64,000 bases of DNA from Erwinia_E haradaeae_H (GCF_900698885.1 NZ_LR217705.1:248001-312000), one strand, 5' to 3'; positions 50,136 through 61,008 are shown, counted from the first letter of the stretch. The notes: generated from the letters alone by a model not told the origin. Program-made: numbers and translations.

Positions 50136-50606
50136 ATGAACCTGATTGAAGCTACTACTAATGCTCCATATGCGCGTATTGTCTTGGTTGTGGCACGTTT
50201 TAACAACTTTATCAGTGAATGTTTGCTAAGTGGCGCGATTGACGTACTGAAACGTATTGGTCAAGTTCAAGATGATAATATTACAGTTGTATGGGTACCT
50301 GGTGCTTATGAGCTTCCATTGATTGTTAAATTATTAGCAAAAACTGAAAAATATGATGCAGTTATAGCTTTGGGGGTAGTAATTCAAGGCAGCACTCCTC
50401 ATTTTGGGATTATAGCAGGAGAAGCGAGTTCTGGTTTGGCAAATATCTCTATGCATAGTAATATTCCGGTATCTTTTGGGGTTTTAACAACGAAAAATAT
50501 TGAGCAAGCGATCAACCGAGCTGGAGCGAAAAGGGGTAATAAGGGAGCTGAAGCTGCTCTTACCGCTCTAGAAATGATTAATATCTTAAAAGTTATTAAA
50601 GAATAA
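50136..50606 (+). CDS. ribH: 6,7-dimethyl-8-ribityllumazine synthase
   Basis: RibH condenses the pyrimidine product of RibD/RibA with 3,4-dihydroxy-2-butanone phosphate, the penultimate step to riboflavin. It has 156 residues, as in E. coli. The PGAYELPL segment and the catalytic His89 (TPHF) are present. The usually conserved Arg of the VIRG motif is Gln (VIQG, residue 84). GGAAG precedes the ATG. It lies 72 bases after ribD in the conserved riboflavin/nusB cluster. Confidence 0.96.
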   Translation: MNLIEATTNAPYARIVLVVARFNNFISECLLSGAIDVLKRIGQVQDDNITVVWVPGAYELPLIVKLLAKTEKYDAVIALGVVIQGSTPHFGIIAGEASSGLANISMHSNIPVSFGVLTTKNIEQAINRAGAKRGNKGAEAALTALEMINILKVIKE

Positions 50607-50626
50607 CTCTATTTAGAGGCTCCTTC

Positions 50627-51046
50627 ATGAATCCTTCTTCTCGTCGTCGCGCTCGAGAGTGTGCGGTACAGGCGCTGTATGCTTGGCAAATTTCTAAAAA
50701 CAATATTGTGGATATTATCAACTACTTTATCTTAGAGCAAGATATTCATAATGTTGATATTAGTTATTTTCGAGAGATTCTTAGTGGCATTTCCATATAT
50801 TTTGGCTATCTTGATACATTAATGCAACCATATCTTTTTCGTAATATTGAAGATCTTGGTCATATAGAAAAGGCTATCTTGCGTATCGCTCTTTTTGAAT
50901 TAAAGGAGCGTTTAGATGTACCCTATAAAGTAGCAATCAATGAGGGAATAGAGCTCGCAAAAGTATTTGGCTCTGAAGATAGCCATAAGTTTATTAATGG
51001 CGTCTTAGATAAAATTGCTTTACAGATTCGACCTAACCGCAAATAA
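50627..51046 (+). CDS. nusB: Transcription antitermination protein NusB
   Basis: NusB binds boxA RNA together with ribosomal protein S10 and prevents premature termination in ribosomal RNA operons. It has 139 residues, equal to E. coli. The N-terminal RRRARECAVQALYAWQIS and the C-terminal DVPYKVAINEGIELAKVFGS blocks mark the family. It is 20 bases downstream of ribH, probably in one operon. Confidence 0.97.
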   Translation: MNPSSRRRARECAVQALYAWQISKNNIVDIINYFILEQDIHNVDISYFREILSGISIYFGYLDTLMQPYLFRNIEDLGHIEKAILRIALFELKERLDVPYKVAINEGIELAKVFGSEDSHKFINGVLDKIALQIRPNRK

Positions 51047-51095
51047 TCTTTATGGATTATAATAATTATCATGATTGCAGTTTTAGGATATAACT

Positions 51096-52118
51096 ATGGC
51101 ATGTGGTGAATTTGAACTGATCTCACGTTATTTTGGTCGTGGACTGTGCTCTCGACATGATGTAGAAAAAGGTATTGGTGATGATTGTGCGCTAGTGAAT
51201 GTATCTGAAAAAACGACCTTAGCTATCAGTACTGATACTTTAGTGGAAGGTGTGCATTTTTTACGTGATATTCATCCAGCTGATCTTGCTTATAAAGCTT
51301 TAGCTGTAAATCTTAGTGATTTAGCCGCAATAGGTGCAGATCCTGCATGGTTAACTCTGTCCTTAACATTGCCAAAAGTTAACAACCATTGGTTACAAGC
51401 TTTTAGTGATAGTTTATTTAATCTTTTAGATTACTATCATATGCAGCTTATTGGTGGGGATATAACTCGCGGACCGCTAAGCATGACATTAGGTATTCAT
51501 GGAACAGTTCCACAAGGTCTAGCGTTAAAACGAAGCGGTGCGTGTGTTGGCGACTGGATTTATGTAACGGGCACTTTAGGTGATAGCGTCGCTGGTTTTC
51601 AATTGCTTCGACATAAAATAAATATTCATGATCAAGTGTCTCGCGAAGCGCTGATTCAGCGCCATTTAAGGCCTGTACCTAGAGTTCCTCAGGGCAAATC
51701 GTTACGTGATATAGCTAGTTCTGCTATTGACCTATCAGATGGCTTGATTTCAGATTTAGGTCATATTTTAAATGCTAGCTCTTGTGGTGCTCAACTCGAC
51801 CTTGATGCATTGCCAATATCTTCAGTAATTACACAAAATTTTTCAGCACAACAGGCTTTACGCTGGGCATTAAGTAGTGGAGAAGATTATGAGTTATGCT
51901 TTACTGTACCAGAGATTAATCGTGCTAGTTTAGAAATTGCACTAGGACCTCACGGAGTATCATATACATGTATTGGAAAAGTTTATCCAAAAGAACATGG
52001 GCTAACTTTTTTAAAAAATCAAAAACCAGTGAAGATATTTCTTAAAGGATTCGATCATTTTAATATGCATGAAGGATACAGTGAACCATTTTTTCATGAT
52101 AATCTCACTAGTTTCTAG
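51096..52118 (+). CDS. thiL: Thiamine-monophosphate kinase
   Basis: ThiL phosphorylates thiamine monophosphate to the active cofactor thiamine diphosphate. It has 340 residues (E. coli 325), with about 15 extra at the C-terminus. The conserved GIGDDCALV, TDTLVEGVHF, NLSDLAAIGADP and DLSDGLISDLGH metal and nucleotide motifs are present. It is the last gene of the ribD-ribH-nusB-thiL group. pgpA, next in E. coli, is missing. Confidence 0.97.
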   Translation: MACGEFELISRYFGRGLCSRHDVEKGIGDDCALVNVSEKTTLAISTDTLVEGVHFLRDIHPADLAYKALAVNLSDLAAIGADPAWLTLSLTLPKVNNHWLQAFSDSLFNLLDYYHMQLIGGDITRGPLSMTLGIHGTVPQGLALKRSGACVGDWIYVTGTLGDSVAGFQLLRHKINIHDQVSREALIQRHLRPVPRVPQGKSLRDIASSAIDLSDGLISDLGHILNASSCGAQLDLDALPISSVITQNFSAQQALRWALSSGEDYELCFTVPEINRASLEIALGPHGVSYTCIGKVYPKEHGLTFLKNQKPVKIFLKGFDHFNMHEGYSEPFFHDNLTSF

Positions 52119-52592
52119 ATATGAGTGTTTTTATCATTAAATCAGTATATAGCGATATAAATATAAATTGTAAATTATGTAAAATTAAATAAGGATTTTA
52201 TATCATTCATAATATCTTAATACTTACAGTTTTGTATTAATTGTAATAGAATTACATAGATATACACTTATGTATATTATATCAATTTACATAAGTATGC
52301 GGCTGATAGAAGATCTCATCTTACAGTGCGGTAAGTCGTTTTAAGACGGTACATGATCATTTTTACTGTAGAGTGAAGTATTCACTTTATCATACTTTAT
52401 TATATGCGATATTAATAACGACATAATATCAATTATATAAAATATAGAAAATAAGATTTGAATTTATCCATTATACCGGTTTCATTCATACATCAAAATT
52501 ATAAGCTTGTAGATGAGCTTGTAGATAAGGGTTTTATTAAAAATTTTGTTTGTTATGATGATTGACTATTAGATAGTCATGTAATCTTTTTT
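52119..52592. other. Spacer between convergent thiL and serS
   Basis: This is 0.47 kb where pgpA would lie in E. coli; no PgpA motif is visible. It ends with the hairpin at 52563-52579. Confidence 0.55.
52563..52592 (+). terminator. Hairpin with T-run between convergent thiL and serS
   Basis: TGACTAT pairs with ATAGTCA around a TAG loop (52563-52579), and eight T residues follow after seven bases. It could end the thiL transcript, though 440 bases away, or act on the opposite strand 14 bases beyond the serS stop. Confidence 0.45.
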
Positions 52593-53885
52593 TTATCCTA
52601 TTACAGATGCTCCATGCATGTATGGTCTTAAAACTTCCGGCACTGCAATACGGCCATCAGATTGTTGATAATTTTCGAGAACTGCTATAAGAGTTCGGCC
52701 TACGGCTAATCCAGAACCATTTATTGTATGAACAAAATGAGTTTTTTTACTACCCGCGGGGCGCCAGCGGGCTTTCATGCGGCGAGCTTGAAAATCTCCC
52801 ATATTTGAACAGGAAGATATTTCTCGGTAATTGTTTTGAGCGGGTAACCAAACTTCTAAGTCATAAGTTTTCTGTGCACTAAAACTCATATCACCAGTAC
52901 ATAGCAACATAGTGCGGTATGGTATAGCTAAAAGTTGTAGAACTGTTTCAGCATGTTTGGTTATCTCTTCTAAAGCATTTTGAGAATCCTCTGGACGAGT
53001 GATCTGTACTATTTCAACTTTATCAAATTGATGCATGCGTATTAGTCCGCGTGTATCACGACCGTACTTTCCAGCTTCAGATCTAAAGCAGGGTGTATGT
53101 GCTGTTAGTTTTAATGGAAGAGATGCTTCCTCGAGAATTTCATTGCGTATAAGGTTAGTTAGTGATACTTCGGCCGTTGGAATCAGAGCATAATGCTTAT
53201 TGGAAAATACAGAATCTAAAGAATCTATATAGAATAATTCTTGAGTAAATTTTGGTAACTGACCAGTACTGTATAAACTGATATTATTCACTATATATGG
53301 TACATATACTTCTTGGTATCCATGTTGTTTTGTATGAAGATTGAGCATAAATTGACTAAGTGCCCGATGCATTAACGCTATTTGACCTTTCATTACAACA
53401 AAACGAGAGCCGGTGAGTTTAACTCCAGCCTTAAAATCTAATCCTGCGGCACGTTCACCTAACTCAACATGGTCGCGTATGTTAAAATTAAACTCTCTGG
53501 GTTTTTTCCATCGCTTAATTTCTTGATTATTGCTTTCATTTTGCCCAATAGGTACATCTTCATCTGGAATATTTGGAATGGATACTAAAATAGTATGTAT
53601 TTTAGTACATATTACATCTAATTCTTTTTTAAGTTCATCAATTTGTTCAGAAAGTAGTTTAACCGCTTTACATAACCATTCAATTTCTTCTCCTCGTTCT
53701 TTAGCTTTCCCAATAGATTTGGAATATACATTGCGTTTTGCTTGTAAGGTTTCTGTTGAAATTTGTAGTGATTTTCTCTGTTCCTCGTATGTCTGTAGTT
53801 TTTTTATATCTAAACTATAACCTCGTCGTAATAGTTTTTTAGCAATAGAGTCTGGTTCTTGGCGGAGTAGATTGAGATCAAGCAT
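52593..53885 (-). CDS. serS: Seryl-tRNA synthetase
   Basis: SerS charges tRNA-Ser and also the selenocysteine tRNA where one exists. It has 430 residues, equal to E. coli. The N-terminal long coiled-coil arm (about residues 25-105) precedes the class II core. Motif 2 (PCFRSEAGKYGRDTRGLIRMHQF) and motif 3 (NGSGLAVGRTLIAVLENYQ) are intact. AGGG lies five bases before the ATG. In E. coli serS follows lolA-rarA; here it is about 30 kb from lolA, so the order has been rearranged. Confidence 0.98.
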   Translation of the reverse strand: MLDLNLLRQEPDSIAKKLLRRGYSLDIKKLQTYEEQRKSLQISTETLQAKRNVYSKSIGKAKERGEEIEWLCKAVKLLSEQIDELKKELDVICTKIHTILVSIPNIPDEDVPIGQNESNNQEIKRWKKPREFNFNIRDHVELGERAAGLDFKAGVKLTGSRFVVMKGQIALMHRALSQFMLNLHTKQHGYQEVYVPYIVNNISLYSTGQLPKFTQELFYIDSLDSVFSNKHYALIPTAEVSLTNLIRNEILEEASLPLKLTAHTPCFRSEAGKYGRDTRGLIRMHQFDKVEIVQITRPEDSQNALEEITKHAETVLQLLAIPYRTMLLCTGDMSFSAQKTYDLEVWLPAQNNYREISSCSNMGDFQARRMKARWRPAGSKKTHFVHTINGSGLAVGRTLIAVLENYQQSDGRIAVPEVLRPYMHGASVIG

Positions 53886-54552
53886 GCTAACCCTATTAAT
53901 AGTTATGAATTAAAACAAAAATTATATAGATTTAGGGGTTGAGTAGGTGTGTAGATTAAAACATTACCCCTATAACGTAGAGAGTATTAATATTAGTGGC
54001 TTTAATTTATTTTTAGTATAAAATTGATAATTAAAGTTATTAATATCTATAGTTTTAGTCAATATAACTTTAGGTACCATAAGACAAGAATTTTAAGTAA
54101 GATTATTGTCTTATGAAGACTATTTTGAAGTTTATAAATTAATTGATTTAATAAAGTTAAATAGTTAAATATATTTTCATGATGTAGAGAAAGAAGAATT
54201 CTTTGATGCATATATACTATTATATGAGGCAATTGATTCATAAGATCATAAATAAAAATTCCTCTTAATTGGTGTGTTTTCTGTGTGAATTTGTGCATTA
54301 ATTATAAATTAACACCCTTGCCGTTGAATATCTTTAATAATTAAGTGGAAAATTTTATTATGTCTAATCTAATAAATATTAGAAAGCCTAATCCGCTATA
54401 TGCACCAATTAATTAAAGTTAGTCTTAAATTTTAAATAAATATTATATTATGTTTGTAATGTAGAAATATGAAAGTCTTTTTTTGTATAATCTGAATAAA
54501 AATAAAAATAAAAATAAAGATATTTTATGATAACATCAATCATCTTTATGTG
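53886..54552. other. Gene-free stretch between asd and serS
   Basis: This is 0.67 kb with an A-rich (AAAAAT-like) simple repeat around 54496-54520. A 79-codon minus frame (54059-54298) has no ribosome site and unremarkable AT-driven composition; I do not call it. Confidence 0.55.
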
Positions 54553-55659
54553 CTAGTTTAGTAGCAAGCGAAGCATTCGGCGTAGTGGTTCAGCTGCACC
54601 CCATAATAATTGATCACCAACAGTAAAAGCAGAGATATATTTTGGCCCTATATTTAGTTTACGTAATCGACCAATAGGGATATCTAATGTACCTGATACC
54701 ATCACTGGTGTTAATTGACGCATAGTCATCTCTCGATCATTAGGTATTATTTTGACCCATGGGTTATGCTCTAGTATACATTGCTCAATATCTAATAAAG
54801 GGATATTTTTTTTTAATTTTAGAGTTAGTGCTTGACTATGACAGCGTAATGCGCCAATTCTTACGCATATTCCGTCTACCGGAATAGTATGGGTGGTATT
54901 TAAAATTTTATTTGTTTCGGCTTGCCCCTTCCATTCTTCCAGCGTTTGACCGTTATGCAAATGTTGATCAATACATGGGATTAAGTTACCTGCTAGTGGT
55001 ACCGTGAATCTATCTGTAGGGATACCGCTTTTTGTTATTCCGTTAACTTTACGCTCAATGTCCAAAATATTAGACGCTGGGTTTTGTAGTTCTTTCTTAA
55101 CATGATGATGTATAGTTCCCATCTGAGTCAATAGCTCACGCATATGACGTGAGCCACTACCAGAAGCCGCTTGATAGGTCGCTACAGAGACCCATTCCAC
55201 CAGATTATTAGTAAACAAACCGCCTAGTGACATCAACATTAGACTTACAGTGCAATTACTTCCTACAAAAGTTTTTATCCCTTTACTTAGACCATCATAA
55301 ATAACCGGAGAATTTACTGGATCGAGAATTATTATTGCATCATCTTGCATTCGCAAGGTAGATGATGCATCAATCCAATAACCAGACCAACCTGTATTAC
55401 GCAGTTTGTGGTATACGCATTTAGTATATTCTAAACCTTGGCAGGTTATGATGATATCAAGAGCCTGTAATGCGTTAATATCTAGTGCATTTTGCAAAAT
55501 TCCCATTGGTTTTCCATTTAATATCGGCGCAATTTGACCATATCTGGAAGTGGAAAAAAAAATAGGATGTACTATATCAAAATCACTTTCTTCACTCATT
55601 CTCTGCATTAGAACAGAGCCTACCATCCCTCGCCATCCAATCAATCCTAAGGTTTTCAT
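54553..55659 (-). CDS. asd: Aspartate-semialdehyde dehydrogenase
   Basis: Asd reduces aspartyl phosphate to aspartate semialdehyde, the branch point to lysine, diaminopimelate, threonine and methionine. It has 368 residues (E. coli 367). The NADP-binding start GLIGWRGMVGSVLMQRM and the catalytic Cys136 in FVGSNCTVSLM are present, as is QAASGSGSRHMREL. Diaminopimelate for peptidoglycan may explain its retention, alongside MurJ. Confidence 0.98.
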   Translation of the reverse strand: MKTLGLIGWRGMVGSVLMQRMSEESDFDIVHPIFFSTSRYGQIAPILNGKPMGILQNALDINALQALDIIITCQGLEYTKCVYHKLRNTGWSGYWIDASSTLRMQDDAIIILDPVNSPVIYDGLSKGIKTFVGSNCTVSLMLMSLGGLFTNNLVEWVSVATYQAASGSGSRHMRELLTQMGTIHHHVKKELQNPASNILDIERKVNGITKSGIPTDRFTVPLAGNLIPCIDQHLHNGQTLEEWKGQAETNKILNTTHTIPVDGICVRIGALRCHSQALTLKLKKNIPLLDIEQCILEHNPWVKIIPNDREMTMRQLTPVMVSGTLDIPIGRLRKLNIGPKYISAFTVGDQLLWGAAEPLRRMLRLLLN

Positions 55660-56799
55660 TTATAATTAGCTTAGTTAAATAATAGAAATTTTTATGTGAT
55701 CATCTCATCAGGTGATCGTTATTATGCGTATCATACTATTCATATATCATCTGGCATGCAATTTGATATCTGATTTTTTTTGTAATTCTATAGAAAATTT
55801 CTAAAAAAATATAATAAGTAAGGTGGTATCTAGATAAATTTCAGGTATATATGTAGTTAAATTATATTAACTACGATAACTCTATTTTAATATTATTCAA
55901 TACTATTTATGGTTTTTATAAAATAGAGGTGTTTATTTGATATATATTAAATCTTGAGGTAGACGGAGCGCTTGAATCTAATTTTAGTCCCTATTTAGTA
56001 TCAGCTTAATTTATATATTGTGCTTATTTTAAGTATATTTCCTTTTTATGCGTTTTTATTTAAAGCAGATTTTTAATCTAAATACATGAAATGATTGTCA
56101 ATGAGAAGAGTTTTTAAACATTAATAATTTTTTCATGAATTGTATAAAAAATTATTAACATATTATAATAACTTATAATATGAAATGGATATTAATTTTT
56201 AGATAATTTACTATCACTGCTCAGTATTATCAGTGAATACGATTAATTTTTAATATTGAAAGATCTTTATCACTCAAATTAGTAATTGCTGTCAAGGTTA
56301 ATTTATTTTATATTAGGGCGATTAATCTTCCGACTGATCTTAATTTAAAGGATATGATCTTTGTTTACAATTATCCAGTTGATTTTAAAATATTTTTAAT
56401 AGAATGTGAATCAGCGATAATTAATAGAGATATATTTGGTTATATGATATTTAATTGGTAAGAAGATTCGATTCAGTGTTTGTAAGAATTATATTTATAT
56501 ACATACGCAGTAGTTTACTAGGGTAATTGATTTATAGAATCATGTGTGTTTTTTGGTTCACTTGGATCTATAGGTATGTGTGATATTTTTCTCTTAAAAA
56601 TATTCTTGGGTAGTATAAAGAATATACTCCTGGCTAATATATAGTATATGAATCATTCTACATCTAAGAATCATTCTACATCTAACATGATGTGTTAGAT
56701 GTGTTAAAAAATTAATGATAATAGTAGGCTATAGATTAACAATCTATCTATTATGATAGGATTTTTAGTATTATATGACATAAATAAATTCATGACAAT
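55660..56799. other. Desert between gmhB and asd
   Basis: This is 1.14 kb. A small GC-richer patch at about 55955-56010 lies in a 20-codon open frame (LEVDGALE) that may be a remnant. It also holds the 18-bp repeat and hairpin at 56650-56702. Confidence 0.55.
56650..56702. repeat. 18-bp direct repeat x2 joined to a 10-bp hairpin
   Basis: Two perfect copies of GAATCATTCTACATCTAA (56650-56685) occur side by side. The end of the second copy forms the left arm of a perfect hairpin ACATCTAACA/TGTTAGATGT (56678-56702, five-base loop). It lies about 100 bases beyond the gmhB stop but has no T-run on either strand. Confidence 0.85.
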
Positions 56800-57363
56800 T
56801 CAAGATTTTTGGATATATCTCGGTAAATCTTTAAGACTATCTAGTACCCCATCAGCGCTATTTTTAGATGAAGACTTAAGCTGCTGACCACTACGTACGA
56901 GTATTTTGTTTCCAACACCTGCTAATGTTGCTGCTTGCATATCTTCAATTTTATCACCAACCATATAGGAAGCTGACATGTTAATATTTAACTCTTTTTG
57001 GGCAGAAAGTAACATTCCTGGTTTTGGTTTTCTGCAGTTACATAACTGACGCCATAAGTACATTAAGCTTGAAGGATAATGAGGGCAAAAATAGATACCA
57101 TGTAATCTAACATTTCTGTCTGCAAGAAATTTCTCCATCCATTTAGTTAAGGAAATGAATTGATTCATGCTAAATATACCGCGTGCAATACCAGATTGAT
57201 TTGTGATTAATACAAGAGAAAAACCCATATTCATTAGTTCGCGCATTGCATCAATGACACCGTCGATAAATTTAAAGGTCTCAATTGTAGAGACGTATCC
57301 ATAATCTAGATTAATAGTACCATCTCTATCTAAAAAAATTACAGAAATGCGATTATGACGCAT
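56800..57363 (-). CDS. gmhB: D-glycero-beta-D-manno-heptose-1,7-bisphosphate 7-phosphatase
   Basis: GmhB dephosphorylates heptose bisphosphate on the way to ADP-heptose, the donor for the LPS inner core. It is a HAD phosphatase of 187 residues (E. coli 191). The nucleophile motif FLDRDGTIN has Asp12 and Asp14. The zinc loop carries Cys93, His95, Cys108 and Cys110 with the same spacing as E. coli. A strong AGGAGGGG precedes the ATG. Its retention implies that heptose is still added to LPS, matching WaaE and WabG, which act on heptose residues. Confidence 0.96.
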   Translation of the reverse strand: MRHNRISVIFLDRDGTINLDYGYVSTIETFKFIDGVIDAMRELMNMGFSLVLITNQSGIARGIFSMNQFISLTKWMEKFLADRNVRLHGIYFCPHYPSSLMYLWRQLCNCRKPKPGMLLSAQKELNINMSASYMVGDKIEDMQAATLAGVGNKILVRSGQQLKSSSKNSADGVLDSLKDLPRYIQKS

Positions 57364-60219
57364 TACCCCTCCTACACTAAATATCTATGATTATAGTTTT
57401 GCGAATATATTGAGAAAAATATAAAAAATATTAGAATTCGCGCATGGGTTTTGGTTATATTTTTGATCTCTAAAATTTTTTAGTTTAGCAATAAGCATAT
57501 ATGTATTTAGAATGTATAAGTAATATTATTAAAATAAGTAACATATATATTAAATATGAATATATTGGTGGATATTTTTGGATCCTTTATATATACAACA
57601 TATGTTATTATTGATCCTTTCTTAAAGTATAGAAATAAAGTAGACTCTACTTGCTATTTATTACAATTATTAATGATTACTAAAATCATAGCATAAGTGT
57701 CTTTATAGTGAGAGGCTGATGCATATTTTATACATGTTAATTATTGCAGCTTACGATTACTTTTTCAAAGAATTTTATATTCGATATTGTTTTTCTATTT
57801 TTTATATAGCTTATCATCATTAAAGTATTAATTTTATCACCATATGATTGGTATAGTGTGTTTTTATAATCGATGATGTAAAACACATGTTGCATAGCTT
57901 TCTATTATTTAACTTACTTAACAGGATAAGTGTATATGTCTAAAAGTATTTTATATTAGAATATAAAAGAAATCTTAACGTAAATTAATATACTAATTGA
58001 TAAATAAGAATAATATATATTATATAGGATATGAGCTCAGATTATAATAACATCTCATGCAGATGATTAATAAAGCATGGTGTGTTGTATTTTTCTTTTA
58101 ATTAAGCAATTCATTCAGATTTTATTAATGTTAATTACTATGATATATAACATCTATTTAATTAGTAATTATATTATACGGCGTTTTTAAAAGTTATTTT
58201 ATTTAGTTATTTGAGTAATTTGAAAGTGTATAATATAAAAATATTTTTCTATTTGTAGAATTATATATTAAATAGAAATATAGGCACTTTATAGTAGATG
58301 CATGTAATTTAGATTTATTTTGTATTGCGACGTTATACTATAGATTGCATCTGGTCATAGATAAGTTAACGATTTAATTGAAAATTATAATAATTAATGT
58401 ATTGATATTTTTATACTGTTAATAAGCTTATCACTGATTAGAATAAATATAGTGTAGTATACGCTTCATAATATATGTATTTATTATCAGAGCTACGTAA
58501 AATCTAATAAATCAGATGACCGTTTTAGATAGGGTTCTCACTGATCACCTTGATGCTACTTGGTGCAGAAAATTATTTCTATATGCATGAAAAGCATCTT
58601 TTTTCGATACATAACATATTAGAAGAATTATTATATTATATAATATATCTTATTCACTGTAAAAATAATTTTTTTTGTAAAATCACGGAAGAAAATTCTA
58701 TAATAGAACAATTAATATATATTTATCTCTATTATGTACAAATAGTTAAAGATTCATAATACAGGTTTATATATATGACTTAGAAATATACTACCATTAG
58801 ATGTAGATTTTTTATGTTTCCCCATAACATAAGAAATTAAACGGATCGATAAAGATATTTCCAATATATTTTGATGAATGAGTAATATTTTTATATTCAT
58901 TATCTTTTTCAGCGCAGTGTGCAAATTTTAATTCTTTTTTTTGTATATAGTATGAATAGAATTGATTTAAGTGAGAATCTTGATTGATAATATCTTTGAT
59001 AACATTTTAGATAAAAGATCAAGTCTATAGTGAGAATGTTTTAAAATATTACATATATAAATATGTAGATAGATTTTATTTGATGCACTACTCGTTCAAT
59101 CTTGCTAGATTAATAAGTAATTAAGATTATATTATGACGCTCAAGATATACCATTTTGGTGTATAGATAGTAATCTTAATGTTGTTTTTAAGTCGCGGTC
59201 TTAATAAATAATTCTTTCTCGTATTAATCAGAGCATCGCCTAAACTACCTCTACTTGATGAGACAAGTTATACAATTAAAGAAAAGATCATTATTGAATT
59301 GAATGATAATTATCCCATCTTTAGTAGGAAAATGTTAATGATTTGTATTTTAAGATTTGGTTGTATTTTTTCGTATCGGATATGGATAATAGAAGAAATG
59401 GTATCGTAGAACTGAAATAATTACTAAAAATTTAAGTAAAGCTGTAAGGTTTTTTAATTTATTAATTATAGTAACCTCAAAATATTTAAAATCGGAATGT
59501 GTTTTTTGAGATTATCAGTAAATAATAATTTCTTTATGCTGAATCAAGTTATAAGATTAGAAAGTTATTATCAAGAAAATACTCAATGTATAGTAATCTT
59601 TAAGGAGGTAAGAAATTTTTTTAAAAAAGATCTGATTATTAACAAAAACCAGTAATATTCTTTGGTTGGATTTAGATATAGAGCATTTAATTCTATTAGG
59701 GTCTCCGACTGTGGTTACCTGATAATAAAGTTATTTATGCTGATTTACTGGCTTATATTTTAGATTATTTTTTCAAATAAATTTAAATAGATTTCAATAG
59801 ATCTATTTAGATCAGCATATAATTTTTTTGTTGTTATTCTAATCCATTATTTAATTTTACTAGTTAAAGATAAAATATATTCAATTTTTTAAATTTTACC
59901 AGTAATATGAGATGCTGTTTTAACATGAGAAATATCTCATACTCTGTCTATATATACAGGTGTTATTTTTTCAGTATATAGTTATATTTTTATAATTTTT
60001 TTACTGATTTTTAATGGATATATTATTTAGCATAACATAACATAACATAACATAATAGGAATGATGTCATAAAAGTTGTAACACTATAATTTATTCAACA
60101 CTTAAACGTATTGCGTAATATGTATTGATATCTAAGATTTTAACTTAACTTGTTTTTATTTTTTTGGGATTATTAGTGATCTATTTATAAATATAGATTT
60201 CTCTATTAGTATTTAAATA
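57364..60219. other. Largest desert, between map and gmhB, where glnD is expected
   Basis: This is 2.86 kb downstream of map without a supported gene. In E. coli glnD (about 2.67 kb) follows map in this orientation, so the gap has the right place and size for an erased glnD, but no GlnD motif could be read. It contains an orphan AAGGAGG (59602-59608) and a CATAA repeat. A 69-codon plus frame (58550-58759) and an 80-odd-codon minus stop-to-stop frame (about 58755-59010) are unrecognised and within chance expectation. Confidence 0.6.
60031..60055. repeat. Pentamer tandem repeat CATAA x5
   Basis: Five perfect CATAA units lie in the desert downstream of map. Confidence 0.93.
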
Positions 60220-61008
60220 TTAATGTGTAAATACTCGAGGAATTATTTCATTTTTACGTAGTGTCAGAACTTCGCATCCGTTATGTGTTATGACAACGGT
60301 ATGCTCATATTGAGCAGATAAGCTGGAGTCTGCAGTTTTAACTGTCCATCCATCTTGCAAAGTGTAAACACCACACTTTCCAGCATTAATCATGGGTTCA
60401 ATAGTAAACGTCATGCCTTCTTTTAACACTACACCGCCATCATCAGCATCGTAATGAAGAATTTGAGGTTCCTCATGAAATCCTTTTCCAATACCGTGTC
60501 CACAGTATTCTCGTACTATGGAATAGTTTTGTTTTTCGATGAATTTTTGAATTTCTCTTCCGATGGTTCTTAGGCGAATCCCGGGTTTGATAAGTTGTAT
60601 AGCAAGATAGAGGCTATTTTGTGAAATACGACAAAGTTTCTCACCTTGAGCGGTTGGTTGACCTACAAAAAACATAGCAGAAGTATCACCATGGTAGTGA
60701 TCTTTTAGTACCGTGACATCAATATTAACAATATCACCATCTTTTAGAATATCATTTTGACTTGGAATACCGTGGCATACCACATCATTAATTGAAATGC
60801 ATACGGATTTTGGGTATCCCCGATAACCCAGGCATGCGGGTATAGCATTGTGTTTTTTAGTAATATGATTATGACATAAGCGATCTAGTGTTTCTGTATT
60901 AACATTAGGAACAACATGTTTCTTGATCATTTCAAGAACCTCAGCGGCTAAGCGACCAGCTGTTCTCATTTTATTGATCTCTTTACTAGATTTAATTAAA
61001 ATAGCCAT
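60220..61008 (-). CDS. map: Methionine aminopeptidase
   Basis: Map removes the initiator methionine from new proteins. It has 262 residues (E. coli 264). The five metal ligands and the active-site His fall at the E. coli positions: His79, Asp97, Asp108, His171, Glu204 and Glu235. No good Shine-Dalgarno is visible before the ATG. It diverges from rpsB as in E. coli, but the downstream gene glnD is gone. Confidence 0.98.
   Translation of the reverse strand: MAILIKSSKEINKMRTAGRLAAEVLEMIKKHVVPNVNTETLDRLCHNHITKKHNAIPACLGYRGYPKSVCISINDVVCHGIPSQNDILKDGDIVNIDVTVLKDHYHGDTSAMFFVGQPTAQGEKLCRISQNSLYLAIQLIKPGIRLRTIGREIQKFIEKQNYSIVREYCGHGIGKGFHEEPQILHYDADDGGVVLKEGMTFTIEPMINAGKCGVYTLQDGWTVKTADSSLSAQYEHTVVITHNGCEVLTLRKNEIIPRVFTH

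Noticed and set aside
58550..58759. 69-codon plus frame in the largest desert
   Set aside because: No ribosome site and AT-driven composition; length is within chance for such sequence.
58755..59010. Roughly 80-codon minus-strand stop-to-stop frame with protein-like composition
   Set aside because: No usable start codon, no match to GlnD or anything I recognise, and one or two frames this long are expected by chance in the deserts.
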